The position numbers and the translations under genes were made by a program. This document shows, in pieces, positions 26,063-38,238 of a DNA stretch of 64,000 nt; position 1 is the stretch's first letter, and each line of letters opens with the position of its first letter. The DNA is taken from NCBI GenBank assembly GCA_918807975.1, contig OU964921.1:36854498-36918497 (forward strand), read 5' to 3'. The DNA is from Aplidium turbinatum. Lineage: Eukaryota > Chordata > Ascidiacea > Aplousobranchia > Polyclinidae. The notes beneath the pieces are model-generated. The model was not told the origin of the DNA, made no database searches, and saw only the letters and a program-made list of their open reading frames with translations.

Positions 26063-29000
26063 GTGCTACAGGAAGAGCGAGAGCGGCTAGCGTCTGTCAG
26101 TGAAAGGCAGAGAACGGAGGCGGCACTAGCCAAGAAACTTGCCGAACTTAAGTTGAAAAACATCGAAGAAGATCAAAGACTACGGGCTGAGAGGGAAAGG
26201 TTCGAGGCCAAATTGGCTGTCGAGACAGCAAAAGCGCAGTTAGAAGTTTTGGACCAGTCTGAAGAATGCAGACGGTCCACGTCTCTAGCAAGCCTATGCG
26301 AGGACCAAGTGGATTCTAGCACACCGAAAGTGCCGGACTGCCAGCCTGGTCTTGCGCTATCTGGTAGAGCGGATGCCAGTAGGCATGAGGGTCAGGTGGA
26401 TCTCGGTATAGGAAAGGTGCCGGAATTCCAGCCTGACCGTGCTATGACTGAAGTAAATAAAACTGTTAGCTTTCAGCCCTCGGACTCTGAAATTTTGCCT
26501 TGCATCGTGAAAGCTGTTGGCGAGGGCATGTGCATGCCTAAGCCAGAGCACATGACATTTTCAGGCGAGCCAATTGAGTATTGGACCTTTATTCGCCATT
26601 TCGAGGCCCACTTGGAGAGTCGAGCTCACACCGATGGAATGCGAATGACTCTACTATTGCAGCAGTGCCGAGGGAAAGCCAAGCACTTAATCGAGCATTG
26701 TTCGATTATCGACTCCAGTGGAGGATACGCAGAAGCGAGGAAACTTCTGCACGACAATTATGGCGTGCCCCATATTGTCGCTAGGTCTTTCGTTACAAGG
26801 CTCATGGGAAGGCCTGATATAAAGAGCGAAGACGCGTTGGGCATGCGCGATTATTCCCAACTCTTACGTCAGTGTTCACTGGTGCTAGGGAAGCTCGAAA
26901 ACTTGGGCGACCTTAACACAGTGGATACCATGGTGATGCTGGCTGCCAAGTTGCCGATGGAAACGCAGAAGGGCTGGAGGCGCCGCACTGCTAACATTAT
27001 GCTGCAGTCAGGGAGACAAGCTACATTTAACGACTTTGTAGGGTTTGTGGAAGAAGAATCGAGAGTATTAAACGCTTTTGGAGGTTTACTGTGCAGGTCG
27101 GTGAAACGAGATCAAAAGGCCCCAGCCAGCCCCCGATATACCCAGAAGAGCTCTTGTTCTGCCGTTGAAGCGACGGTTGCTTCACGGCCGAGGATGGCAT
27201 GCTACCTTTGCAACGGACCGCATCCAATAGGTAGATGCAATGAATTTCTGAAAAAGTCAATTTCTGATCGCAGGGACTTTATCAGATACAAAGGAAGGTG
27301 TTACAACTGCTTCAGCGACAAGCACGTTGTTAGGTCTTGTGATAGACCGCCGGCTTGCACAGTAAAGGGTTGTGGACGTCGCCACAACACTCTGCTGCAC
27401 GAGGAAATGAGACCTACTGGCCCGAGGCAGCAGCTTGGCTTTTCACGAGGTCCCAGTAACAATGATCAAACCATAGGAAATAGCAACAATGGCAGGCCAG
27501 CCACCATTGCTAAGTGCGAAACGCTGTCTGAGGAACGAAAGAATTTCTTTTTCTGCGTTATCCCGGTCAAGGTTTATAACGAAAATAAATGCTTGACCGT
27601 TAACGCATTTTTAGACACCGGAAGTGACACCACGTTTTGCACCACGTCACTGGTCAAGAAATTGGGTTTAAGAGGTCAGCCAGACAGAATCCAATTGACA
27701 ACTGTGGGCCAAATGCCGAGATCGGTTGATTGCCGAAAATTAGATTTTAAAATTCGGCCGCTAGATGACACTGATGAGCTGGATATAAGACAAGCGGTGT
27801 CGCTGGACGATTTGGCGTTCAGAAACAATCGTCCTTTAACAGATTCAGATATAGAAGCATGGCCTCACCTGAAGGGTATCCAGTTCCCTCACCTGGATAC
27901 TGAAGAGGTTTCGTTACTAATAGGCACTGACGTTCCATATGCTCATAGGCATCTGGATTCGAGGTATGGAGGGAGAAGAGATCCCTGTGCATTAAAGACT
28001 CCCTTAGGGTGGAGCGTGATTGGACCCGGAATCGAGCGGGCAAACTCAAAAAAGGCAATGGTTAATCGAATAAGTCAATATCAGATACAGAACCCCCAGA
28101 CAATCTTTAGGGACGTAGATTTTCCTACTTCAGTGGAGGACAGGAAGGGCCGTGATGATGACCGCGCAGATGCGGCACGGTACCTCCCTCATGACCCAGT
28201 GTTCGACCAAAGTAAACCAGAGACATTACAAATTGTTTCCGATTGTGTGGCCCAACACAGAGGAATTTCATTAGACAATGTATTGATGCAAGGGCCATTG
28301 TACCAGCCCGATGTAGACGAATGGAGGGAGCGGTTCCCTCAACTCTTTGAATTGCAGAGTGCCACTTTGCAACATTGTTTAAAGTCATTGCAGTTAGGTA
28401 GGGTGAGCATAGACCGACTGCATTACTTTTTCGACGCTTTCAATCAAAATTACAGCGCGATTTCGTATCCGCACTCTGTTAATGATAACTTTACAGACAC
28501 CTTGAGGGTAGAAGGACGCTTGGAGAATACAGCGAGTCCTTGCAATATCAAACATCCAATCATTCTTTCGTATTCAAGTCAATCTAAAATTTCGTTTATT
28601 TTGAAGCAGAATCTCCATGTTGGTCATGCAGGAATAGCACACACTTGGACGTCTTTGCATGAGCGGTTTAACTTCTTCAAGGATTCCGCCGCTGATGTTT
28701 GTCTACGCTCTGAGAAGCTTCTTTTCAGTTCTGTCGGAATCGACTACTTCGGACCCTTCATGGTTAAGCAGGGAAGGAGCATGGTAAAAAGGTATGGATG
28801 CATTTTCACTTGCTTAACTATGAGGGTTGTCCACTTAAAGATTGTCTATGACATGTCTACTGACGCATTTCTTAATGCTTTTCGACTGTTCGCTGCCAGA
28901 CGGGGAAATCCTAAGGAAGTGTTTAGTGATAATGGCACCAATTTTGTCGGTGCACATCGCGTATTAAAGGATTGTTTGAGATCTTTACAGGACCCCAGCA

Positions 29001-29455
29001 TTGAACAATACTTTCGACGAAAAGCAATGAGGTGGAATTTCAATCCACCAGGGGCGTCTCACTTCGGAGGCGTTTGGGAACGAATGATCCGCTCGGTTCG
29101 ACGGATTCTCGACTTTATGCTCTCCAAGTTCGGCACACTGACGGACGACACGCTGAACACCTTCATGATTGAAGTGGAAAACATCCTGAACTCACGACCG
29201 CTGGTTCCAGTGAACTACAATTCGACGGATCAACAACCACTGACACCAAATCATTTATTACGACACAATTTGGAGAGTGATCCTCCAATGCTTTCCGTGA
29301 AGGCAAACGAAAAAGACTGCTATGCGCGACGACAATGGCGAAGAGTTCATTTCCTAGCCGATGAGTTCTGGCGAAGGTGGAAAAAGGAGTATCTACCGAC
29401 AATCGCTTTGAGACAAAAAATGGCCGGACCGAAAATGCAACTTCGAGACGAATGA
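26063..29455 (+). pseudogene. BEL/Pao gag-protease-integrase coding part
   Basis: This is the long open stretch of the element. In order it holds a gag-like region with the sequence EYWTFIRHFEAHLESR of the DUF1759 type, cysteine-histidine knuckles, a retropepsin-like part (DTGSDTT), and an integrase core (DNGTNF, HFGGVWERMIRSVRRIL). A related upstream open stretch lies at 25503-26057. It is treated as a fossil of the element and not as a host gene. Confidence 0.85.
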
Positions 29456-30014
29456 CGTCGTCTTAATTGTTGACGATAATTTTCCACGACGACGTTGGAC
29501 TATGGGAAGAATCATTCATACATATCCAGATAAGCACGGAGTAGTGCGACAAGTAGATGTTCGAGTCGGTACCGGCATCCTGAGAAGGCCGATTGCAAAG
29601 CTGTGTCTTATCTGCAAGCCAGCCGAGGCCTCAAATGATACTGCAATCAACGCAAATTCTGTATAGATCGAAGCAGTGCAAGAACTGCGATTTCATGCGC
29701 TTCTACGAAGCAATTGCCTGGATTTGAGGGCAAATAATAGACGCTTTGCTGATTTATGAACGCTCTGCTGATCCGTTGCTGCGGGAACCCGATGTGCCGG
29801 AAGTCAATTGTGGATTGTATTTTTCGCGGTATCTACGCATTGTCGTTCCTGCATGCGGTGTGGAGACAACAATGAGTAGATACATAATGTTGTGTATTTG
29901 TGTTTTATGACTCGCTTCAGTATTGCAGCCGTAGTTTTTGCCCTTTAGTAATTGCGAAAATATCTTGTTTCACGTTAAAAATAGGCTTGCATATTTTCCT
30001 ATTTTTGGAGGGAG

Positions 30015-31237
30015 TGTAAGATATTTTCTCCTCACTGCATAAGTTTTGAAGTTTACGTGTTTACGAGTGGCAATATATTGACGAATGCCCTTCTTTGACG
30101 GCATAGTAGCTTTCTCCTGGCGATTGATCAACCGTAATTGATGTACTGGAAAGTTGCTTAGCTTAAAACAATATAGAAAAAACACTTTATTTTGGAAAAC
30201 ATTTTGGTGATTTCATATGCCCTTGCAAAACACGGTGGCTCCAAGTTTATTGTGACGTAACGATTTATTGAAATCATCGTCCCTTGGGATCTTAGTTTAT
30301 CGCGTACGGAAACAACATTCCGTGATTCATGGAAAATATTGTGTTCGATTTGTTGCTTCTTTATTATAATTTGGGAACTTCAAAACATGTAAAAATTTAT
30401 CTTAAATAAGCCCACTTGTGCCTGAAATATTATCAGACAGTTTGTAGCCAACGTTGGGCAAAAGTTCTGTTCATCTGTGAACTTGGGTTGTTTTGTCAGC
30501 CAGTTCGGACTTATTTAGTAAGTCGAGATTTGTAGAATTCGGGCAAGCAGCTTTAAAGAGATTGCTTCATGTGAGTACCGTACAAATTGATTGCTAATTT
30601 GTAAATTTAGCCTTTGCTACTGTATGTGTTAATAGTCTGACGTATCTAAGCTGAACATATCTATCACTATCAGTTTTGTACGCGCTGTGTTCACTTGTAA
30701 AAGGGCTTACTTAATGACACAGCTTTATTGTGCATGATCTACGTATTTTCGACGTATCGTAACGCGTTAATTTCATTTGTTATAGCTGAATTGTAACCGC
30801 ATTGGAATCCTGTGTAAAGAATTTCAGACTGTTGCTGTTGTCGCAATTCACCGGCTTACTTGGCAAAAATTGGTATGGACATTTTAATTATGTGGAATTT
30901 ATTGCTGATTTAATTCACAATATCTGTCCGTAAAGCGCTAAAGGTCGACGCATATTCACGATGGATGTAGCAATGTAAAAAACTCACATTAATCATTATT
31001 GCCTTGTACTGTAGTTTTAGGCAAATGCGTGATTTGTGCTTTTATGTTATTTCAGAAAACGACTTCTTTGATCACACTCCTGTTCTGATCACTCGGGATT
31101 GTGGTTTGAGAGACTGTTGGCAAAAACGTCAAGTATCATTGTTATTTCGCTCCAATTTAATAAACCATTTCCATCTATATTCGACAACAGTCGGATTGCC
31201 TTTGCGGTCGAGCCTAGTGATAGAGGATAATATCACA
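30015..31237 (+). repeat. 3' LTR of the BEL/Pao element
   Basis: It is 1223 bases long, the same length as the 5' LTR, and directly followed by the gctat target duplication. Confidence 0.93.
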
Positions 31238-32668
31238 GCTATTGTTCTCTGATTCCTGTTTGGTGTTACCTGGTGATTTGGTATTTGCTTAGGTTTGAAC
31301 TTTAAACCAACAAAGGATATGTCCTACTGTTAAATTTAAATGATGTAGAAACCCTGTCTACAGAGACTATTTGAAATGAGCACTAGCAAACTTGTATAAA
31401 AATGCAGTTTATGAATGGGAGCTAGCAAATATGTGCAACAAAGGCAAAAACTTGGTCACCCAGGTCGTACATGGCCGAGAGGCATAAAGGAAAGAAAGTA
31501 CACAAACAAAGATGAAAAACAAAAGGTTCAAACCTAAGCAAATACCAAATCACCAGGTAACACCAAACAGGAATCAGAGAACAATAGCCAACAATGGCGT
31601 TTATGACAAATTAATTGTGTCTTTCAGCAGGTGATCAAAAACTGATTTAAATTTAACAATGTTCCAGTGCTGAAACATAAAAACAATATTAAAAGATTAA
31701 AACACACATTTACTTACAGTACTCTTTCTATGGCGGACAAAAACCCAAAAACTAAATTTATTGAAATCTACAAGGCGTCAGGCGTGCCTTGCGGAAGGCA
31801 GTAGAGAGCACCAACAAAACAAAAAAGGGAGCAAAGGAAACTGGCCGCTACAGTTAAAACAAAATAAATTGACTTGACTAGCAATTACTAAAAATATTGC
31901 ATTTGCGTATTTAACGACCAGTGATGCCAAGTTGTTTTCTTAAAACAAACTGTAATTGAATCTAAAATACAAGCCTAAAACAGGCATATCAACACAAAAA
32001 CAAGCCCAATAATTTGCAATCAATACCAATTAGCATAAAGCATACAGTTTAGCAGTTCAATTTTCAATATAACCTTTGCAGTCAATACATCACGTTTATT
32101 TCAAGAATGACATTTGTTTACGCCATTCCAAGCAATAATTATCTTGAAAAGAAAGGATACAATGTTGACTACAATAAAAACCTCGCAATTTCATTGTCAA
32201 AAACAAGTTAAAAAAAGTTTGACTGCCCAAAAAACAAGCAACCCGCAAACTCAAAAAAATACGCAAACTTGAAAACAAAAACGAGCCCAAACTTGTGGGA
32301 ACACCGCAAGGTTGGCAACACTGTTAATGACTCTGGCATGGTTTTTCTGAACTGTGTTGCTGCAAAATTTTCCTCAACCCTTTAAAGTTCGAAAACCGGA
32401 GGGGACTAGGTCGGATAGTAATCCAAAAACTAAATCTCGTAAATTCGTTTTGACGACGAAGTAAGTGAACAACAAAAAGTGATTCAGCAGTTCTCCTAAA
32501 TATCGATTAGTGAAAAACGAATACTGATTTCGTTGCTTGCATAAAAAAGCAGTGAATAACGCGCATTCGATGTTTATTTTTAAAAGGAATGGGGATGAGC
32601 ATTCGATATTCAGAAAGCAACGAATAACGCTATCGAATAGTGACAACTAGTCGTTACTTCCAACCCTG

Positions 32669-33683
32669 TAGGCCTATATAGTGTAATAATAGCCCCAATA
32701 CTGTTGCCAGATAAGAAATTCTGCCCTAATTTTTGAGAAAAGTTTAAAGCTGTTGAAAACAAAAACTTGTATTTTGGAAATTTTTTTAGTTCTAGGAAGA
32801 TCAAAACCCTAATCTTTTTCCTAACTCTAACCTTAACCCTTCCTAACTTTAATCCTAACTCTGGCAACACCTAATAGCCACTTCCTTTTTATAAATTGTG
32901 GGTTGCTTTGCTTCTGTACAACTCTATTTTTTTATATCTATTTTTGGATGAATTTTTTGCTATTTGTGGCCGTGCTAACTACTGATATATATATATAGCC
33001 TACTTTATAATTTTTCATTTAAGCACGTTTTAAACTTTTCAAGGTTTTGCCACCTTTTTCCGTTTGTTAACGTGCTGGTAGGTTTATATCGATTTTTGTT
33101 GTTAGTATCTTTTTCGTCCTGGACGCGTTAATGACGACAAATAAAATGATTGATTGATGACAATGTCTTTGCAACAGTCAATAGATTACTGCAGTTCTAG
33201 TTTATACTGCAGCATTAGAACCACGGCACTGTTTGTGAGAAAGTTAAATGTATTGGCGGACAAAAAATTGTAATGACAGTCAGTATTGACAAGGCAAGGT
33301 GAAAACGCAAGTTGAACATGCACCACGTTATCTTGAGCCAGGCGCGTAATCATTGCTGTATTCGAGGGTATACGCAGTATACTCAGTAACTGCAGTATTA
33401 TGCAGTAACTGCGGTATACGCAGTAACTTGGATGATGTTTAATTGTATTGATCGCAACAATTCTCTGTTGAGGTTAACATATTACTAGACTTCGAATTTT
33501 TAAAAAACTACCGGTACTGTATCCTACATTGCTACAACAGTATTTAACGTTCAGTCGTTCATAGATATTAAAGCTATTGTATTTGTAAGTTATACATTGC
33601 AGTATTGCATGAAAGAAATATTGATACTTTACTGCAAGAAAGTTTTGTAATCAGGGTGAAATTTAACTTTTGAGTTGATAAAG
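32669..33683. other. Region upstream of BLOC1S2
   Basis: Apart from a run of CCTAACTCTAACCTTAACCC-like text near 32815-32870 and a short array of GCAGTAACTGC/GCAGTATAC units at about 33370-33430, nothing is recognised. The last few hundred bases should hold the BLOC1S2 promoter and 5' UTR, but no motif stands out. Confidence 0.4.
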
Positions 33684-34190
33684 ATGTCTGCAGAACAACT
33701 TAAAGCAGATGCCACTGTGTCACCTGAAGATGGTACACACTCAGCCAAAAACTCAGTTGCTCAAGAATCTCAAACCTCTGCAGAAAATAAAAGTATTACA
33801 ACAGCACCAAGTTCTAACATGCCAAGAGCAAACCTAAATAATTCAACAGATCAACAAGACAAAGACAAATTGCAAGAATTATGCACAAATGCATTTTCCA
33901 AAATGTCTTCCTATTTGCATGGAGAAATTGACTCGTCAATTGAAGACTATTCTTTGTTAGAGAAAATGAATCTGGCTGCAATTGAAAAGTATCAAGCAAT
34001 GCACCAGATGGCTCAAAATGTTGGTGATAATCTTCATTTACTAAATCAAAAGTTTTCTGACCTTCAACCATACTTGGATCAAATTGAGAAAATTGAAAAT
34101 GATGTGCTAGTTCTTGAACAATCTGCTTACAAACTAGATTTGTATTCAAAACATTTAGAAGAAAAGTTTAAACAGCTGAGCAAACGATAA
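33684..34190 (+). CDS. BLOC1S2: Biogenesis of lysosome-related organelles complex 1 subunit 2 (BLOC1S2)
   Basis: The product has 168 residues in a single exon. BLOC1S2 is a small coiled-coil subunit of BLOC-1 and BORC, which act in endosome-lysosome trafficking and lysosome positioning. The C-terminal 100 residues carry the family signature: LCTNAFSKMSSYLHGEIDSS, SLLEKMN, HLLNQKFSDLQPYLDQIEKI and LEQSAYKLDLYSKHLEEKF. The first 60 residues are Ser/Asn/Gln-rich and probably disordered, as in relatives. I chose ATG 33684 (MSAEQLKADA), since the frame upstream only offers a TTG. An AATAAA lies at 34237-34242. An MTERF4-like gene follows in the same direction 783 bases on. Confidence 0.95.
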   Translation: MSAEQLKADATVSPEDGTHSAKNSVAQESQTSAENKSITTAPSSNMPRANLNNSTDQQDKDKLQELCTNAFSKMSSYLHGEIDSSIEDYSLLEKMNLAAIEKYQAMHQMAQNVGDNLHLLNQKFSDLQPYLDQIEKIENDVLVLEQSAYKLDLYSKHLEEKFKQLSKR

Positions 34191-34236
34191 AAAATGTTTT
34201 ATTGGGTGACTGTTTATAAGCGAGATTATGGAGTGG

Positions 34237-34242
34237 AATAAA
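34237..34242 (+). promoter_or_regulatory. Polyadenylation signal of BLOC1S2
   Basis: A canonical AATAAA stands 47 bases after the stop codon. Confidence 0.6.
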
Positions 34243-34973
34243 AAAATTCTAACGTCACGGTTTCTTCAGGACCAATTATGATAATGCAAAAAAGCTTTCA
34301 ATTTATTCCCAGAACCCTGAACAGAGCTAAAGGGAGATAAAAATACCAGACTTTTTAATGTTTCAAAGATTGACTTTTTGACTAAATAGCCCTGTTTATA
34401 CAAATTATTTTTGCATATTTTGTTGAACTTGACAGTGTTGTTGTGCAATGTGTTTGTCATTGAATTACATATATATTATATAGTATGTAATACATCATGT
34501 TAAACCCGCTAAAGTTACTTTGTTTTATTTCTTTATGGTTCAACAAAGCAAACTCTCTACCAAAACTTTATAATTACATATATATAGCAAACATTTCTAG
34601 TCTTTGTTTACATTGCATATCTACATTTCTAATTGGAGTCTGTTTTTTGTGAGAATTAATGCTTGGTAGTTAGTAGCTGCAAAACTGTATATATAGATAA
34701 GTTCATAGAAACGGTTAAAAGTTGTCATTGTATTAAAGTGTTACTAGTGTGCAGAATGAACTCAAGACTACAATTAATTACACGAAAGGTGATTGCATCA
34801 AAACTTTTACTTTTTTTGTTTTCTGACTTTCCTATAATTTATTTTTCTCTGATTCAGTTGATACCAATATTATGTATGTGATTGATCACGTTCACGGTAT
34901 TAAAAAATTTCTACATTTGCTGAATAACCCGTTTTGTGATTGTGCAGTTGGTAGTTATTAGTGGTTAAATTTG

Positions 34974-35897
34974 ATGGTGCTGAATATGCTTGTTCTAAGA
35001 AGTTTTTCACCGGTTTATATTAAATTCTGTAAACACTTGAGGAAACCGTGTTTGGAAGCAAATTGTTTTTATCCAATGCTTAGGACCAATATATCTTCTG
35101 TAAATGTGAAAGATTCTTCAAAATCTAGTCATGATTCTACAATGTGCATAACTGATGAAGAATGCCGTCATGTTAAAAACTACATCGACATAAAATTGCA
35201 TTTACTTCACAATCTTGGTCTTCATCCTTATGTAGTTGCTAATTTTGCCAAAGGTTTTTCAAGGATTTTTCAACTGGAAATAAAAGATATAGAGCAACAT
35301 ATTCAAACATTCAGAAATTATTCTTTTGACCATCATTACATAAAGATGCTGCTTGGAAAGCATCCTTGGGTACTACTAGTTCCATTAGAAAAGATATGCT
35401 CTTCATTGAACACCTTGCTTAGAACCACTGAAATTACTAGACCTGAACTCCAGAAGCTGTGTACCATGGCACCTGCTGTTTTGGTAGACAAAACCGACCA
35501 AACTACTGACAAATATCACTACTTACATTTCACCATGGGAAAAAGAGATTACAGTGAAATGTTTAGTTGTGGTCTTTTTAATTATTCGTTAAATTACATA
35601 GAACAAAGGCATGTATTTTTGAGCCGGAGAGGTCAGTACATCTTGCCAAATAGACATGGTAGTAGCCGAATTGAAAATCCTTGCTTAACAGACATGTTTT
35701 GCACTTCAACATCTGAGTTTTGCAAACGTGTAGCCAATTGTGATGAGAGTGAATATGATTTATTTCAAAGATTATTCCAAGTTGAAAAACAATATCGCAA
35801 AGAAGAAGAAAATGCTGAAAAAACTGAAAGTATCAATGAAGCAACGCCATATGATAACAGAAACAACTTTGCTGATCAATTGTTGAAAAATCTGTAA
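34974..35897 (+). CDS. MTERF4: Mitochondrial transcription termination factor family protein, MTERF4-like
   Basis: The product has 307 residues in one exon. In animals MTERF4 brings the rRNA methyltransferase NSUN4 to the mitochondrial large ribosomal subunit. The first 40 residues are basic with no acidic residue before Glu 29 (MVLNMLVLRSFSPVYIKFCK), which fits a mitochondrial presequence. Helical mTERF repeats follow: LLHNLGLHPYVVANFAKGFS, HHYIKMLLGKHPWVLLVPLE and TRPELQKLCTMAPAVL. The C terminus YIEQRHVFLSRRGQYILPN then NPCLTDMFCTSTSEFCKRVA is diagnostic for the MTERF4 branch. ATG 34974 is preferred to the upstream TTG. A possible splice acceptor (GATTGTGCAG) lies about 27 bases upstream, so the 5' UTR may be spliced or trans-spliced. 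AATAAA lies at 35983. Confidence 0.88.
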   Translation: MVLNMLVLRSFSPVYIKFCKHLRKPCLEANCFYPMLRTNISSVNVKDSSKSSHDSTMCITDEECRHVKNYIDIKLHLLHNLGLHPYVVANFAKGFSRIFQLEIKDIEQHIQTFRNYSFDHHYIKMLLGKHPWVLLVPLEKICSSLNTLLRTTEITRPELQKLCTMAPAVLVDKTDQTTDKYHYLHFTMGKRDYSEMFSCGLFNYSLNYIEQRHVFLSRRGQYILPNRHGSSRIENPCLTDMFCTSTSEFCKRVANCDESEYDLFQRLFQVEKQYRKEEENAEKTESINEATPYDNRNNFADQLLKNL

Positions 35898-35982
35898 TGT
35901 GTCAACTAAACAAAACTATTTTTGATGAGAAAACTAAGCACTTGTCGAATGTCGAATATATGCATAAAAGCTTGCAATTTCA

Positions 35983-35988
35983 AATAAA
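35983..35988 (+). promoter_or_regulatory. Polyadenylation signal of the MTERF4-like gene
   Basis: A canonical AATAAA lies 86 bases after the stop codon. Confidence 0.55.
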
Positions 35989-36203
35989 CTGACACTTAAA
36001 AAAAAGTAAAAACTCCAATCCGATGTCAATTACCTGCTTATTTGGCACGTTCTCACTTCTCAGGGTTTTAGTGTCATCCATTGATTGCACAAACGATATC
36101 ATACTCGTTTCGTACATGCATAGTGAATAGCGTTGCTAGGGGAGGTCAAAAATTAGAGGCCCCAAACCTTTCCAAGGGGCCTGGTAACTTCGGAATGGCC
36201 CGT

Positions 36204-36260
36204 TTCGGCGAGTTTCCTATTCGGCGAGAGCCTTTTTCGGCGAGTGCCCTATTCGGCGAG
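36204..36260 (+). repeat. Four TTCGGCGAG units at exact 16-base spacing
   Basis: Units start at 36204, 36220, 36236 and 36252. An inverted partner array with CTCGCCGAA at 40117, 40133 and 40161, and a degenerate unit between, lies in the opposite arm. Such subterminal arrays often bind a transposase. Confidence 0.85.
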
Positions 36261-37170
36261 TTTTTAAAATTTTATTTTTGAAAGGGAATTATCGGGTACC
36301 GTAGCCTAACTGTTTTCACATCGTTTTAACGTCGCTGAACGTTGAAATCGTGCAGAAAGGAATAGAAATAAAATGTTTGAACTATTAAATTAAAATTCGT
36401 CATGTCAGTTCAGTTGTTTTTATTTCTGACCATCATATCAAAAACAATACACGTCAACATAGCAAAGGTAGAAGCGACAAAACGCGAACGCTAAAACGTG
36501 CTTGAATTCGTCATGTCCGTTCAGTTGTTTTTAAGGTAGAAGCGACAAAACCCGAACGTTAAAACGTGCTTGTGACCGAAGTAAGCTAATGAGTTGAAAG
36601 AAATTTGGCACGGTCGCAACACCTTCAGAAAAATTTAAGATGTGAAGGAAAAATAAAAATAAAATGTTACAAAAAAAATCATGTTTATATCTATAAGTTA
36701 GTACTTTTGAATAGTTAAAATGATTAGTTTGGATCAATAAATGTGTGGCCTACAGCTTGGATTGAAAGGAAATTATCAGATACCGTAGCCTAGTTATCCC
36801 TACCAGCAAAAGTTTGTTCCAAGAACCCAGTTAGCCTAACAGTTCATTTTTACATTGTAGTAACAGAATGAAAAGGCTAACCAAATGTGTAGCCTATCGT
36901 TTTAACGTCGCTAAACGTTGAAATCGTGTAGAAAAGAGAACGTTGATGACTAGGATACGTTGCAAGCCTTAAAGCAGCCGGCGGCCATGGCCGCTAAGTA
37001 GTGCTTGAATGACCGCCTGTGCAGTGCCGGTCTTTGGGGTGTGCAAACCGTGCGATTGCACAGGGCCCGCAATTTACTCAGAAAATGCAGTAATTTTTGT
37101 CATTTGCAATGGAAAAATTCAGCAAGTGAATTCAAGGAAGGAACTAGCAACAAGAAAACATAGAAAAACA

Positions 37171-37287
37171 ACCTATTTCGTACCTTAACAAGATCAAGAA
37201 AAATAACAACTTTTAGCCGAAATCGCTGATCGGAGTTGCCGCAAACATTTCAAATTTCTCTCGATCTTTTCAGGGGACGAAATAGGT
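37171..37287. repeat. Small TIR element, ACCTATTTCGTACC family
   Basis: Left ACCTATTTCGTACC and right GGGGACGAAATAGGT are complementary. The interior GCCGAAATCGCTGATCGGAG matches the repeat unit of the large family member at 49577-50377. Confidence 0.7.
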
Positions 37288-38171
37288 CGAAATTCGATTT
37301 TGTTGACAGCGGACAAACGTGTCCACTGTCCAGTCTGAGCAGCTATTTTGGCGGACAAATTAAGTCTCACGGCGGACACACGAGATTTAACTTCGATCGT
37401 CATGCTTAATCACTTTATGTTGATAATTCTTCACTCTGAAAGGCCTTCATCAGACCAGACCATTGAAGAGTCAAAGCGTCCTGTAGCTGCCCAATACACA
37501 ACATAACTGATTAACTTCTACCGAACGAGGTCGTGTGGCTTCTTGCGTCACAAAGCTCTGGGCAGGAGTCAGAAAACTTCTGCACTTACGTTACTGTTTT
37601 CTGCTATGTAAAGTTTCACTAGGCTTTTATCCTTAGGTTTATTTTTGCATGTCATGTGAGCGAAAGTGATGGAGAGCAAGTACTGTAGGTTCATCGTATT
37701 CATTCTCACTTATAAAATTTTTCCTGGGCCTTTTCTTTCTTACTGTAATACCAAAACTTAGCCTACTCGTATAATTTAATTTTGCAACCAACCTTGCCTT
37801 ATCAATATTACTGGGAGATCAAAGCTAGACATTGCGATGCAACACTTGAACTAAATTGCGCTGATTAATGTAGAAGTAGGTACTCCGATCCATTCTTAGC
37901 GAAGAATTCACCGTTATTATGCTGATTCAATGTCATCAAACGTTGAAGCAACCTAAAAATCCAAAGCTTTTCGGCTTAAATGAAAGCTAAGGGATACAGT
38001 CTATTAACATTTTCTAGCCTATTAACAAGCCTATTAATTAGCCTATTATCTAGCCTATTAACAAGCCTATTAACATTTTCTAGATGCGCTCTAGAATGTG
38101 CTGGAAATTATATTCTCTCAACAATTGTTCGTGCTATGCAATCACGTCAGGGTTAGAAATGTTTAAGGATT

Positions 38172-38238
38172 CAACCTATTTCGTACCAGGGTTAGGGTAC
38201 GAAATCGGGGTGCGAATTGTTCAGGGGACGAAATAGGC
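38172..38238. repeat. Very short member of the ACCTATTTCG family
   Basis: CAACCTATTTCGTACC and GGGGACGAAATAGG enclose only a few tens of bases. This is a collapsed copy of the family at 37171 and 49577. Confidence 0.6.

Larger units (their letters stand above)
23951..31237 (+). mobile_element. BEL/Pao LTR retrotransposon, young but broken
   Basis: It has two LTRs of equal length in direct orientation, TG...CA ends, and a 5-bp duplication gctat on both sides (23946-23950 and 31238-31242). The parts recognised in the internal region are a gag-like region with CCHC-type knuckles (CYLCNGPHPIGRC), an aspartic protease with FLDTGSDTTFC, an integrase with GIDYFGPF and FSDNGTNFVGA, and the short domain that follows integrase in this family. 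No reverse transcriptase was recognised, so it looks broken, with about two or three breaks. The LTRs look identical by eye, so insertion is recent. It lies inside a foldback element. Confidence 0.92.
23682..31852. mobile_element. Foldback DNA element with 327-bp inverted arms, interrupted by a BEL/Pao element
   Basis: The left arm is 23682-23950 plus 31243-31300 and the right arm is 31526-31852. Each totals 327 bases, and they match as reverse complements almost throughout. The ends are TGTAGCGGCCAGTTTCC and its complement, flanked by gttaa (23677-23681 and 31853-31857). The loop of about 225 bases (31301-31525) has no recognised coding capacity. Without the inserted retrotransposon the element is about 880 bases. 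The high arm identity suggests recent mobility or arm conversion. The superfamily is undetermined (5-bp TSD). Confidence 0.85.
21287..32668. mobile_element. hAT-ended element (CAGGGTTGGAAGT ends) filled by later insertions
   Basis: CAGGGTTGGAAGTCGTTAG at the left faces TCGTTACTTCCAACCCTG at the right, with similar subterminal text (CGCTATCGATAC and CGCTATCGAATAG). The octamer tatatagt stands directly before the left end (21279-21286). It also follows the right end after six extra bases TAGGCC (32675-32682). The own sequence is about 21287-21430 and 31858-32668. Between them lie a LINE and a foldback element with an LTR retrotransposon. No transposase of its own was recognised. Confidence 0.7.

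Noticed and set aside
32815-32870. Telomere-like TAACCC text
   Set aside because: Units are irregular (CTAACTCTAACCTTAACCCTT) and short, with no sign of an interstitial telomere array.
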